Below are positions 33,686 through 43,592 of a stretch of DNA of 64,000 nucleotides, piece after piece (the stretch's first letter is position 1; each line of letters opens with the position of its first letter). The translations under genes and the position numbers were made by a program. The DNA lies in NCBI GenBank assembly GCA_037962975.1, contig CM075669.1, positions 86,224,001 to 86,288,000 on the forward strand, in the 5' to 3' direction. Source of the DNA: Clitoria ternatea. Taxonomy: Eukaryota; Streptophyta; Magnoliopsida; Fabales; Fabaceae. A model generated the notes under the pieces. That model was not told where the DNA came from. It saw nothing but the letters and a program-made list of their open reading frames with translations, and ran no database searches.

Positions 33686-33738
33686 ACTCGGAAATGATCA
33701 TTTCCGAGTGAAGGGACTCGGAATGATCATTTCCGAGT
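33686..33738. repeat. Perfect 24-bp palindrome and a second near-copy in the Ogre LTR
   Basis: 33686-33709 is a perfect palindrome with half-site ACTCGGAAATGA. 33716-33738 is a one-base-shorter version. Both recur in the 3' LTR at 43686-43709 and 43716-43738. The outer bases are the CCGAGT word found throughout the LTR. Confidence 0.85.
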
Positions 33739-35492
33739 AAGACATGGTCCCTGTCCTGTTTTCGCCCAAACGGGTGATGGTTCGCTCAAGCGAGACATGT
33801 CACACCCGAGCGAGATTGATACCCGATGCATATTCCTTTCCTTCGAATGATGAATTCCGAGTGGAATTACTCAGAACAATGAAATCCGAGTGAAATTACA
33901 CAGAAATGACCAAAACCGAGTGGAATTACTCAGAATGGAGCGAATCCGAGTGGAATACTTCACTGTTGGTGAAAATCCGAGTGGAAACTTCCCTATCAAA
34001 GCCATTCCGAATGAAAAGTTGTTGATCTTGAGGAAATATGTCCCTATTAGAAGTAAACCCGAGTGGAAGTTGTCCCACTGCAATCATTCCGAGTCCAATT
34101 TCCAAGTTCTGATTGAAAAGCAGGCAGATTCCGAGTGAAAATGCCAAGTTTCCAAATTCTGAGTAATAAGAAGGCGGTTTCCGAGTGGATATGTCAAAAT
34201 TTCCAAGTTTCGAGTGATAATAAGGTTGTTTCCGAGTGGTTGTCCAAGTTCTAAATTCTGAGTGAGGAATAAGGCCAATTCCGAGTGAAAACAGGGCTAA
34301 TTCTGAGTCAGATTACCAAATTTGAATTTCTAAGTAAGAAATATGCAATTTTGAGTGAAAATGTCTGAGATCCAAATTCTGAGTGGAGGGAATACCAACT
34401 CCGAGTGCGTTGAAAAGGCTGAGAAAAACTTTTCTGATTGAAGAGAACAGGTTGATTCCCGGGTAAGCATATCCGAGTAGTTAGATTCTCAATTTCTCAA
34501 TTCTGATTGAGGTGTAAAGGATGACACCGAGTGCTGCAATATGAAGCCAATTCCGAGCATATCGTGAAGGAAGATATGAAGCTATACCGAGTGAAGAATC
34601 TTCAATCAACACCGAGTGATGCCTCTCCACTCAGAACCGAGTGAAGTATTTCCAGTCTGCACCGAGTCATTCCCTTCCATTTTTAGTCGGCTCCAAGCCA
34701 TTCTTTTACTATCACCCTCCATTCCACCCATTCCCGAGTCACTCTTTAAACCATCACCGAGCCACATTTAAACCTCACTGAGCTTATTTTCATCAAACCC
34801 GAGCTCATTTTCACCCAAATCTGATTCACCATTCTCACCCAGATTTCGAGTCATCCTTTACTCGTTTCTGAGTCAATTCTCACTCAATTCCGAGTCATCT
34901 CCACCCAATTCTGAGTCATTATTCAACCATTTCAGTCGGTTCCAAGTCACTTGTTACTCGGTTCTGATTGAATGTTTCACAGCAGCCTCACACCGAGCAA
35001 AACCTCTACTCGGCCTTCCATAGAAGGACTCCTCCCAGAAGAATTCTCACTCGGGAAGGAGTATTTTCACTCGGCTTTCTATGGGAAATGCTTCATTCCA
35101 CTCAGAACTAACTCCCAATGTGGATGAATACTGACTGAGAGGCTAATCCGAGTCATTTTCACTCGGAATTCTATCATTCTCACTCGGATTTCCATCATTT
35201 TCTCTCGGATTTTCACCATGCTGACTTGGATTTCCACTATCCAAGTGGATCCTTGAATTACGGGAGGTGGTTGGCAACTAGACAAGGAGGAAAATGATAA
35301 AGAATTGCCACCAGCCTCCATTCTCCTGAATTGTCAAAGATCCAGGCTGTTCCCAACACACCATCCAAGTTGTTTGACAATTTCAAGGGGCGGCTGGTAA
35401 CAAGACAATGTAGAAATATTAAAAAATCCTCACCAATTGGCAGCCAGGCTGTCACGGGTCTGTTCAGGCAATCATCATGCTCCTCAAATGTT

Positions 35493-35501
35493 CTATAAAT
35501 A
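35493..35501 (+). promoter_or_regulatory. Ogre LTR TATA box
   Basis: CTATAAATA in a GC-mixed context, conserved in the 3' LTR at 45493-45501. It is the best TATA candidate in the LTR. Confidence 0.55.
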
Positions 35502-35781
35502 CTGCAAACGAAGGAAGAAGAATGGATCCCTTGAAGCATTCATTGGAGAGAATTCGAAACAAATTTTTTTCCTCACTTTTCAACCATCCTTCTCCTTTCC
35601 CATACAGCCCCCTTCATCTAAAACACCGTCCCTCTTAATACCGTCCCCACTCACCTCACCCAACACCGTCCTCACTCACCTCACCCAAACCCTAAAAAAT
35701 ATTGGTGGTGACTCCCTGTTTATTTTTTTTAAAATCGTTTTGAGGGTCGGCCGCATCCGTCGCGATCCCGGTCGCGACAGA

Positions 35782-35799
35782 TGGCGACTCCACTGGGGA
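35782..35799 (+). promoter_or_regulatory. Ogre primer-binding site, tRNA-Arg type
   Basis: TGGCGACTCCACTGGGGA begins two bases after the 5' LTR terminus (35779). It has the form of the tRNA-Arg-type site used by Ogre/Tat elements. Confidence 0.8.
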
Positions 35800-36847
35800 T
35801 TTAGAGAGTCAAGCCAGTCAATTTGATAGCGCATATTTTAATTAGCATATTAATTATTTGACTTCTTCCTTTATTTTATTTTTTTGTCAATGTTTGTATA
35901 TAGTTTCTGTTTTGTTTGAATTTTATCATTTATATGTCTGTGTGATTATTGAACCCTAGGATAGACAACTTTGTATATTTGTTCTGTGTTTGTTCTTTGT
36001 GCAGAATGGGGTAAGGTAAAAGGTATTGAATGCCCTTCCACACACTACACTCACATTTACTTGCATACACCTATGAGTGGCGCCCTATACCCGGGCCCCA
36101 AATGAAGCTTAAGTTAGGAGGGGTTGGTAACGGAATCGTATGGGATGTACTTCCTATCCGGTGTTCGTGAGAACCTCAACCGGAGTTCGACCTCTCATGA
36201 TATACACACTTAGTGGATTCCCCACTGTTTGCGTCCCTGTCATGAGTAGGATCTTGGTTCTGGTGACCTTCTAGATGTCTAGTATAAGCTACCCGGTATG
36301 GAGAATCACTTTTAGACAAGCCATAGGTCCTAGAAAAGACTTTCAACAAAACCCAACCTAGGCCACAAAAGGGCAGACTTTATTTTACCTTATGTCATTT
36401 TCACTCTCCCTTTTAAATCCAAATGAATGAATTATCTATCCATTGAGGGTATTCTATTTCAAAAATAGTTATTCATTTCCAAAACACCCAGTACACTCCA
36501 AGTGGATAGATAATTCTCTTTTGATCATGTACCTCCAAGTCCTGAGTTGTAGATTTTCATGCTCGTCAAAACAAGAAAATCAAAAGGAACAATTTTGGAT
36601 CCCTTTAACTGGGGCATCAATGACGATTAAGAAAATCTATGGCTTCTACAACTTAGACTCGCATGAGTTTTGGAAATCAATGTTTCCCAAAAAAAACAAA
36701 AAAAACAAAAACAAAAACAAAAACATTTTTTTTACATCACATCTTTGGGAAAACATGAATTTCAAAATATAACAATAACTGATTCCTTTTCTTTGTTTCA
36801 ATATTCGCAGGAAACGATTCAGAAATTGGCAGTATCTCTGGGCAAGT
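35800..36847 (+). other. Ogre untranslated leader
   Basis: About 1 kb between the primer-binding site and ORF1 with no supported coding. An A-rich tract (about 36690-36724) lies near its end. Long leaders are normal for this lineage. Confidence 0.6.
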
Positions 36848-38787
36848 ATGGAAATTAACATGAAACATGACAATTATGGTACATATGTGACAGAGTTGAA
36901 GAAAATATTACATCTCAAAGCTAAGAAAGTTGATACAGTTAGTCTTCAAGCACTGGGGAAAAGATTAAGTATGACTCAAAAGATGGCCCTTACCAGGAAA
37001 TATGGGAAGGTCTTAAGACTATTAGAGGTGGAAGTCCAAACCGAAGCAATTACAGCCTTGGCACAATTTTATGACCCACCCCTCCGCTATTTCACATTTA
37101 GAGATTTTCAATTGGCTCCGTCAATAGAAGAATTTGAACAGATATTGGGGATACAAGTGGAAGGGCAAATTCCCTATCGCCATCTTGACCATCACGCAAC
37201 AACCGCTTCAATCGCCCGTGTTTTGAAAATCTCTCCCGAGGCATTGAGGAATGTGCAAATGAACAGAAATCAAGTTCCCGGGTTCACCCGAGAATTTCTC
37301 GAAAAGCACATGCAGATCCTGGCTGATAAAGAGGAATGGGAGGCTTTCATGGATACTTTAGCCCTCACTATTTATGGGGTTGTCTTGTTCCCTAATTTAG
37401 ACAACTATGTGGATTATAACGCTATTGCTGTTTTCCTGGCTCGTAAGCACCGGCTCGAGAATCCAGTCACAGCCATTTTGGCTAATGTGTATTGCACCAT
37501 GGATTTCTGCCACACACAAGGGGGAAAGAGGATCATTTGCTGTTTACCCATTTTATATGTATGGCTTACATCTCATGTCTTCCATCAAATATGTAAAGCC
37601 GAGTGTCCGGTTTCTGATTTGAAATTGTGTCAATTGGCCGTGAAGAGTGGGCGTGAATGGGCTAATCACCTCGTAAGCCTTACAGCTGAAAAAGTCAGGT
37701 GGTATCCTCAATGGTTAATGGTTGAGTCAATCATCTATAGTTGCGGAGGTTACCCGAATGTTCCTTTCATGGGCACGCAGGGATGCATCAATTACAACCC
37801 TGTTATTGCAAAGCGTCAGTTGGCTTATCCTCTACTCGGGCCACCGAACGAAAAACTACTCACTCCTTTCGTTTTGTACTATGCAAAAGGGAATTACACA
37901 TCCGTTGTTCGGGATATAGCCAATGCGTGGAAGAAGATCCATAGAATGGGAAAAGAATTAGGGGCACGAACCCATGTTGTAGGAACCGAATATTTTGAAT
38001 GGGTCCTAAATAGGGCCTCCATTGTAAAACTGCCCTTCAAAAGCCCTTCATATCAATTCACGAATAATTTCCCTCCGCCAGTCATCATGGAAGACAAGGT
38101 CACCATAGCTCTGAAAGCGCAAATAGAAGAGTTGACAACAAAGAATCAAAAGCTAGAAGAAGACCTTTTGAAATGTCAACAAGAGTGCTCCCTTCAGAGG
38201 AAGGAGAATTCCGAAGGGAAACATGCTATGGATGAAATGCGAAAGAAGAGGAAGATTGACGAAGACTACAGGGTGAAACAGGACCATTGCCTTCGTGCGG
38301 CTAATTCCCAGCTTAAAACAAAAGGCCAACAGAGTGACACCATATTGGCCGAAAAACAAGTGCTGAAAAACATGCTGACACTATCCAAAGAAAAAGAAAA
38401 AGAGACCTTGGTGAAAAAGGAAATGCTGCAGACTCAGGTCCACAAATTGGAGCAACAGCTTGATGAAACAATGAGGGATTATGAACAAGAAATACATGAT
38501 GAAAAAAAAAAGCCTGTGATGCTGAGCAACGTTGCCAAAATGCCACACGAGCTCTTGGGACTGAGTTAGCTCAACGGGATGAGATTGTTCATTTATGGAT
38601 GGACCGTTTCACCAAGTTGGCATACATAGCTAATGGAATCTTGGAGGATTTTCCCTCAATGTTGAAACAGGCTGAAAGCATGGTCAATCCTTTATCCACC
38701 CCAAAAGAGATATCATCATTTCTGAATTATTGCCAGGAAAGACTTTGTAAAATGAGGGACATGATCGCTCGGGCCAGGGATGGTTAA
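36848..38787 (+). pseudogene. Ogre ORF1 (DUF7745-like protein), one frameshift
   Basis: ATG at 36848 opens a long frame. The N-terminal half contains LTRKYGKVLRLLEVEVQTEA, FYDPPLRYFTFRDFQLAPSI and EEFEQILGI, the signature of the plant DUF7745 family, found in Ogre ORF1. From about residue 415 the sequence becomes a Lys/Glu/Gln-rich coiled coil. The frame closes at 38569, but the next frame continues coherently (ALGTELAQRDEIVHLW, DRFTKLAYIANGILEDFPSM) to a stop at 38785-38787. A one-base slip in the ten-A run at 38502-38511 explains the break. About 645 residues would be the ancestral length. The function of ORF1 is unknown. An RNA or particle-associated role is only a guess. Confidence 0.85.
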
Positions 38788-39088
38788 AATGTTGTAATCA
38801 AATCTTTCGAGCAATATTGTACCTTTACAGAAGAATGGAATAATGAATAAATCTGCTTTCATAATTGTTTCATGTTAATTTCCACTTTACTGCTTTACCT
38901 AGTACTTTTGAACGGGACGTTCTGAGGAACGGTCGGAGAATACGGGCTAAATTCAGAATCGCATCCTGCGTAACATCATTTGTTTTTCTTTTCCTTTATC
39001 TGTTTACTTTTATTTTCCTAACAAAATATTGTGGTTTCCAGACATAACGGGTAGACATCCTTACGCGACTAGGCTTAATACAAGACTC

Positions 39089-40158
39089 ATGGCTGAAATA
39101 GAACAAGAAAATGAGAGCTTGAGAGCCGAAGTCAATCAGTTGAAAGAACAGATGGCTGAGATGGCCAAGCTTCTTGAAAGGAGAGTCACAGAAGGGGATT
39201 CTTCAGCAGGTGCTGAAAATACCAGACAACGACCATCCGCTCCCCAACACACTCAGGGTCCTACTGGAGAGCCAAGTTCAAACCCTGTTCCACCTCCTCT
39301 AACTATTCACGTTAGGAAATCAAACCCTACTAACACCCAGCAAACCATCTATATAGATGAGGAAGGTAATGCCATACCCTTTCCCCCATATGGATTGCCA
39401 CCTGGCTATTTCCCGCCACTTCAAGAAGAGCCTGATTATCAGGAAGCAATCCTTCACACGGCTCAACAAAATGTCCCACCCGCCCGGGATCCCCAAACAA
39501 TTCCAATCCATACACAAGCCGCGCAACCACAAGCTGCTCAAGCGATAGCTAGACCCCACATCTTAATGCCTAATGCAAACCCGGCACATGTCGACCAACC
39601 AGTTAGGGGTACTAGTCATCATGTCGCCGCAGAACCAAATGCTGCTGCTGCAACCCAGGAGGGAAGATTAGAGGTCCTGGAAAGGCGATTCAGAGAAATG
39701 GAAAGAACGAACAGGTTTGGAATGGGCAGTGCTGCACAACTCTGTCTGATTCCTGACGTTGTCATTCCCCTAAATTCAAAATGCCAGAATTTGACAAATA
39801 TCGGGGGCTAACCTGTCCGAAGAACCATCTTACCATGTACTGTCGGAAGATGGCCTCTCACGCTTCCAATGACCCTCTGCTCATTCATTGTTTCCAGGAT
39901 AGCTTGGCGGGAGCACCTCTGACCTGGTACAATCACCTTGAACGATCTCATATACGTTGTTGGGAAGATCTAACAGATGCTTTCATGCAACAGTACAAGT
40001 ATAATCTCGATATGGCGCCAGATAGAGTACAATTGCAAAATATGACTAAAAAGGATAGCGAGACGTTTAAAGAGTATGCCCAACGGTGGCGAGAAGTAGC
40101 AGCGCAGGTTGACCCACCTCTATCAGAGAAGGAGGTAATTTCTACATTTATTAGCCGC
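39089..40158 (+). pseudogene. Ogre gag, frameshifted and truncated
   Basis: ATG at 39089 opens a helical N-terminus (MAEIEQENESLRAEVNQLKE), then a Pro/Gln-rich linker with PFPPYGLPPGYFPPL. A frameshift at about 39765-39780, inside a C run, separates it from the capsid core MPEFDKYRGLTCPKNHLTMY, QDSLAGAPLTWYNHLERSHI and NMTKKDSETFKEYAQRWREV, which is the conserved retrotransposon gag domain. Similarity stops at about 40148, after LSEKEVISTFI. The C-terminal gag with its zinc knuckle is missing, lost in the same deletion that removed protease, RT and RNase H. Confidence 0.88.
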
Positions 40159-40159
40159 T

Positions 40160-41512
40160 ATGTTCGAAGTCAGCAATGATTACGAAGTGCCTCTCATTGA
40201 GATAAAGAAGCAGCAAGAACCTGCCCACTGCCAGGCCATAGAAGAAGAACCAGATGACAAGCCTTGGTATCATGACATCAAAAGATACCTCCAATGCCAA
40301 GAATACCCTGAAGGTATCACAGATAATGACAAACGAACTTTGAGAAGACTAGCCATGGGATACCTATTGAGTGGTAACGTGCTATACAAGAGGAATTATG
40401 ATTCCATTCTCCTCTGGTGTGTTGATACTGTTGAAGCAAACCAAATCATGAAAGAAATCCACGAAGGATCTTTTGGTACTCATGCGAATGGGCATGCTAT
40501 GTCAAGAAAAATCCTGAGAGCTGGGTATTATTGGATGACTATGGAAGCAGATTGTTTTGCTTACGTACGGAAGTGTCATAAATGCCAGATTTATGCTGAT
40601 CACATTCATGCACCGCCTTCATCCTTAAATGTCTTGTCAGCACCATGGCCTTTTTCAATGTGGGGTATGGATGTAATTGGGCCTATTGAGCCAAAAGCCT
40701 CAAACGGTCATCGTTTCATTCTAGTGCCCATCGATTATTTCACCAAGTGGGTAGAGGCAGCTTCGTACACCAATGTGACGAAAAATGTTGTGGTCAAATT
40801 CGTCAAGCGTGAGCTGATATGCCGGTACGGCTTACCAAACCAAATCATCACGGACAATGGTACAAATCTAAACAACAAAATGATAAAGGAGCTTTGCGAG
40901 AATTTTAAAATCTCCCACCACAACTCCTCTCCATACCGTCCGAAAATGAATGGAGCAGTTGAGGCAGCCAACAAAAATATCAAGAAGATAGTGCAAAAGA
41001 TGGTAGTAACCTACAAAGACTGGCATGAAATGCTCCCTTTCGCGCTGCACGGATACCGAACCTCAGTGCGAACTTCAACCGGGGCAACGCCATTTTCTTT
41101 GGTCTATGGAATGGAAGCTGTACTGCCATTTGAAGTGGAAATTCCATCCCTTAGGGTGATCATGGAAGCCAAATTGGAGGAAGCTGAATGGGTCCAGACC
41201 AAATATGACCAATTGAATCTGATTGACGGGAAGAGGTTAACCGCCCTTTGCCAGGGACAATTGTATCAAAGACGCATGAAGCGGGCATACGAAAAGAAAG
41301 TGCGCCCCCGACAGTTTCAAGAAGGTGATTTGGTCCTCAAGAAGATTTTGCCAATTTAAAAGGACGTTCGAGGGAAATGGACACCTAATTACGAAGGACC
41401 TTATGTTATAAAGAAGGCTTTCTCTGGAGGAGCCCTCATACTCACCAACATGGATGGAGATGACCTGCCAATGCCTATAAATGCCGATGCAGTGAAGAAA
41501 TACTTTGCATAA
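40160..41512 (+). pseudogene. Ogre integrase, nearly complete, one stop near the C-terminus
   Basis: The frame begins inside the RNase H-integrase linker (DDKPWYHDIKRYLQ). It shows the zinc region (HEGSFGTHANGHAMSRKILR and CHKCQIYADHIH), the catalytic core with Asp in WGMDVIGPIEP, Asp in QIITDNGTNLNN and Glu in MNGAVEAANKNIKKIV, then the core end HGYRTSVRTSTGATPFSLVY. A TAA at 41357-41359 interrupts the C-terminal domain, but the same frame goes on (GKWTPNYEGPYVIKKAFSGG) to a natural stop at 41510-41512. The extra stop may be a former CAA. The ATG at 40160 is created by the deletion junction and is not a native start. Confidence 0.9.
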
Positions 41513-42384
41513 AAAAAATAAAAAAAATAAAAAAAAGGGGCTCGCTAGGTTGAAAACCTGAAAAGGCGACCTAGGCAAAAGTTAGAGCAGCAAGATGAAT
41601 CGAAAACCTGAAAAGGCGGTTCCACAAACTCGACTCCAAAACATAAACCCTTCAAGCCAAAGACAAAGGAGGTCAAAACGGGTATTAGGGTCGTTGTCAA
41701 ATTACATCCTCAGAAGCAAAATCAGAGGACAAACACAAAGTCATGATAAAGGATCAAGTTTCTCATTGCTTGCGGAAGATCACTAGAGGATATATGAACC
41801 TCCCATTTTCCACTTGCCTTCCATTCTCTATATCTTATCACATCTTTGTGCTTAATATTATTTTCATCTCTATTGTACACACCTGATATTTATAAATAAA
41901 AGTCTCCCTTCTTCCAACATGTGTTCATAACTAAATTTTATGAATAAACAAGTTTTTGCCTAAAAGAAATTTTGAAATTGGAAATGACAGAGCGTACAGT
42001 TATGGGGAATGAAATGCATCCTAGCGCCAGAATTCGCTTGGTATAAGCATAGCTATCTCTACTAAATACGCTCGCCAAAAGTTGGAGATGTTTCTATTTC
42101 ATCCATGAGTTATCTCAAAAAGTCAGTCGCCAGGGAAGATTTACCTGTAAGTCTTTTTATACTAACTTTTTGTCAAAGGGATGCCAAACCCATCATCCAA
42201 AAGCGGGTATTCGCCGAAGTTTTCTCTCAGCAAGACCTATAGACTGAAGATCTCTCCCGAGGAGTCCCACGAAAATGGGATCAGTTCCCTCAACCAGGAT
42301 ATTTCTTTGATCAGAGGACTTATCTTTCCCCAGTGAGCTCACCATTACCGAACTAGCACCCATTATACTCCTCTCACTAGAAAT
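41513..42384 (+). other. Ogre 3' untranslated region, first part
   Basis: Noncoding DNA after the integrase stop, with an A-rich start (41511-41535). No supported ORF or repeat up to the GGGGCAT array. Confidence 0.5.
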
Positions 42385-43096
42385 GCTCAAACTAGGGCAT
42401 CTCCCTAGATCACTCTTCCAGTCAAAGGACAGTACCCCGAATTTCCAAAAGGCTCAAACTGGGGCATTTCCCCAGATTTCTTTCAAGAGGCAGTCCCCAA
42501 CAACCTTCAGTTATGTCAAACTGGGGCATCTCCCCAGAGTTCATTCAAGGGAGAATTCCCCAAATGACTTCCAGTCATATCAAACTGGGGCATTTCCCCA
42601 GATTTCATTCTCTTTCCTTAAAAGGGCAGTTCACCAACATCCCCCGGATCACTCTTCCGATCGAAGGACAATATGCCAAATCACCCAATACTTCCCCAGT
42701 GGAACCATGAAGGTTACCAGACAAATGCTAACCAAATCCTTCCCTAGTGGAGCTACACTTCCCAAACAATTCAAACTGGGGCATCTCCCCAGGTTTCAGT
42801 CAAGGGGCAGTTCCTCAAGATTCTCCCAAAACTAGGGCACTACCCCAAAACTTCAGATCCTGGTTAATTTGGACAGGACGTCCTGTTAACCCCTAAATCA
42901 TTTTTTTTAAAATTGGGGCATTACCCCAAAACTTTAGATCCTGGTTAATTTGGACGGAACATCCTGTTAACCCCCCAAATCATTTTTTCAAAATTGGGGC
43001 ATCACCTCAAAGCTTCAGATCCTGGTTAATTTGGACGGGACGTCCTGTTAACCCCCAGATCACTTTACCCAAAAAAAAAAACTGGGGCATCACCCC
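42385..43096 (+). repeat. Array of CTGGGGCATCTCCCCAG hairpin words, with three 81-bp-spaced dyads
   Basis: Nine or so copies of a self-complementary GGGGCATYWCCCC word (for example 42392-42408 and near 42451, 42521, 42585, 42776, 42914, 43082). Between the last copies a second dyad, GGTTAA...GGAC...GTCC...TTAACC, starts at 42862, 42943 and 43024, spaced exactly 81 bp apart. The G-rich half resembles the polypurine tract at 43578-43592. Confidence 0.85.
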
Positions 43097-43103
43097 AGGA
43101 CTT

Positions 43104-43465
43104 TTCCAGTCAATCGAGAGGCAACACCCTCACCTTTTACCTTTCCTGTCAACCGAGAGGCAACACCCTCGCCTTTTTACCTTTCCTGTCAACCGAGAGG
43201 CAACACCCTCGCCTTTTTATTTTTCCTGTCAACCGAGAGGCAACACCCTCACTTTTTACCTTTCCAGTCAACCGAGAGGCAACACCCTCACCTTTTTATT
43301 TTTCCTGTCGACCGAGAGGCAACACCCTCACCTTTTACCTTTCCTGTCAACCGAGAGGCAACACCCTCACCTTTTTATTTTTCCTGTCGACCGAGAGGCA
43401 ACACCCTCACCTTTTACTTTTCCTGTCGACCAAGAGGCAACACCCTCACCTTTTACTTTTCCTGT
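43104..43465 (+). repeat. Nine-unit tandem repeat of about 41 bp
   Basis: Nine units each containing CGAGAGGCAACACCCTC (one CAAGAGG variant), separated by a T-rich CCTTTTTAYYTTTCCTGTC spacer. Units alternate between GTCAACC and GTCGACC forms. Confidence 0.92.
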
Positions 43466-43577
43466 CAGTTCCTAGGTTTTCCCCTCATCTGATACTTTGA
43501 CAATGGTGTTCACGTCTTTACTCCCTTTCCATTTCAAAAAGCAAGAAGAAACTTCATGCTCTTCTCATGGAAAAGAA

Positions 43578-43592
43578 GTAAAGAGGGGCATC
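43578..43592 (+). promoter_or_regulatory. Ogre polypurine tract
   Basis: GTAAAGAGGGGCATC ends exactly where the 3' LTR begins (TGTGAATACC at 43593), the expected place for the plus-strand primer. Confidence 0.8.

Larger units (their letters stand above)
33593..35779 (+). repeat. Ogre 5' LTR with internal deletion
   Basis: Collinear with the 3' LTR except that 1139 bp there (45676-46814) are replaced by 15 bp here (35676-35690). It contains two palindromes of ACTCGGAAATGA type near the start, a CGCTCAAGCG palindrome (about 33782), dozens of CCGAGTG words, and a TATA box. Confidence 0.93.

Noticed and set aside
43104..43465. CRISPR-like regular array
   Set aside because: The spacers are also repeated and T-rich, the host is a plant, and it sits in the Ogre 3' region; it is a minisatellite.
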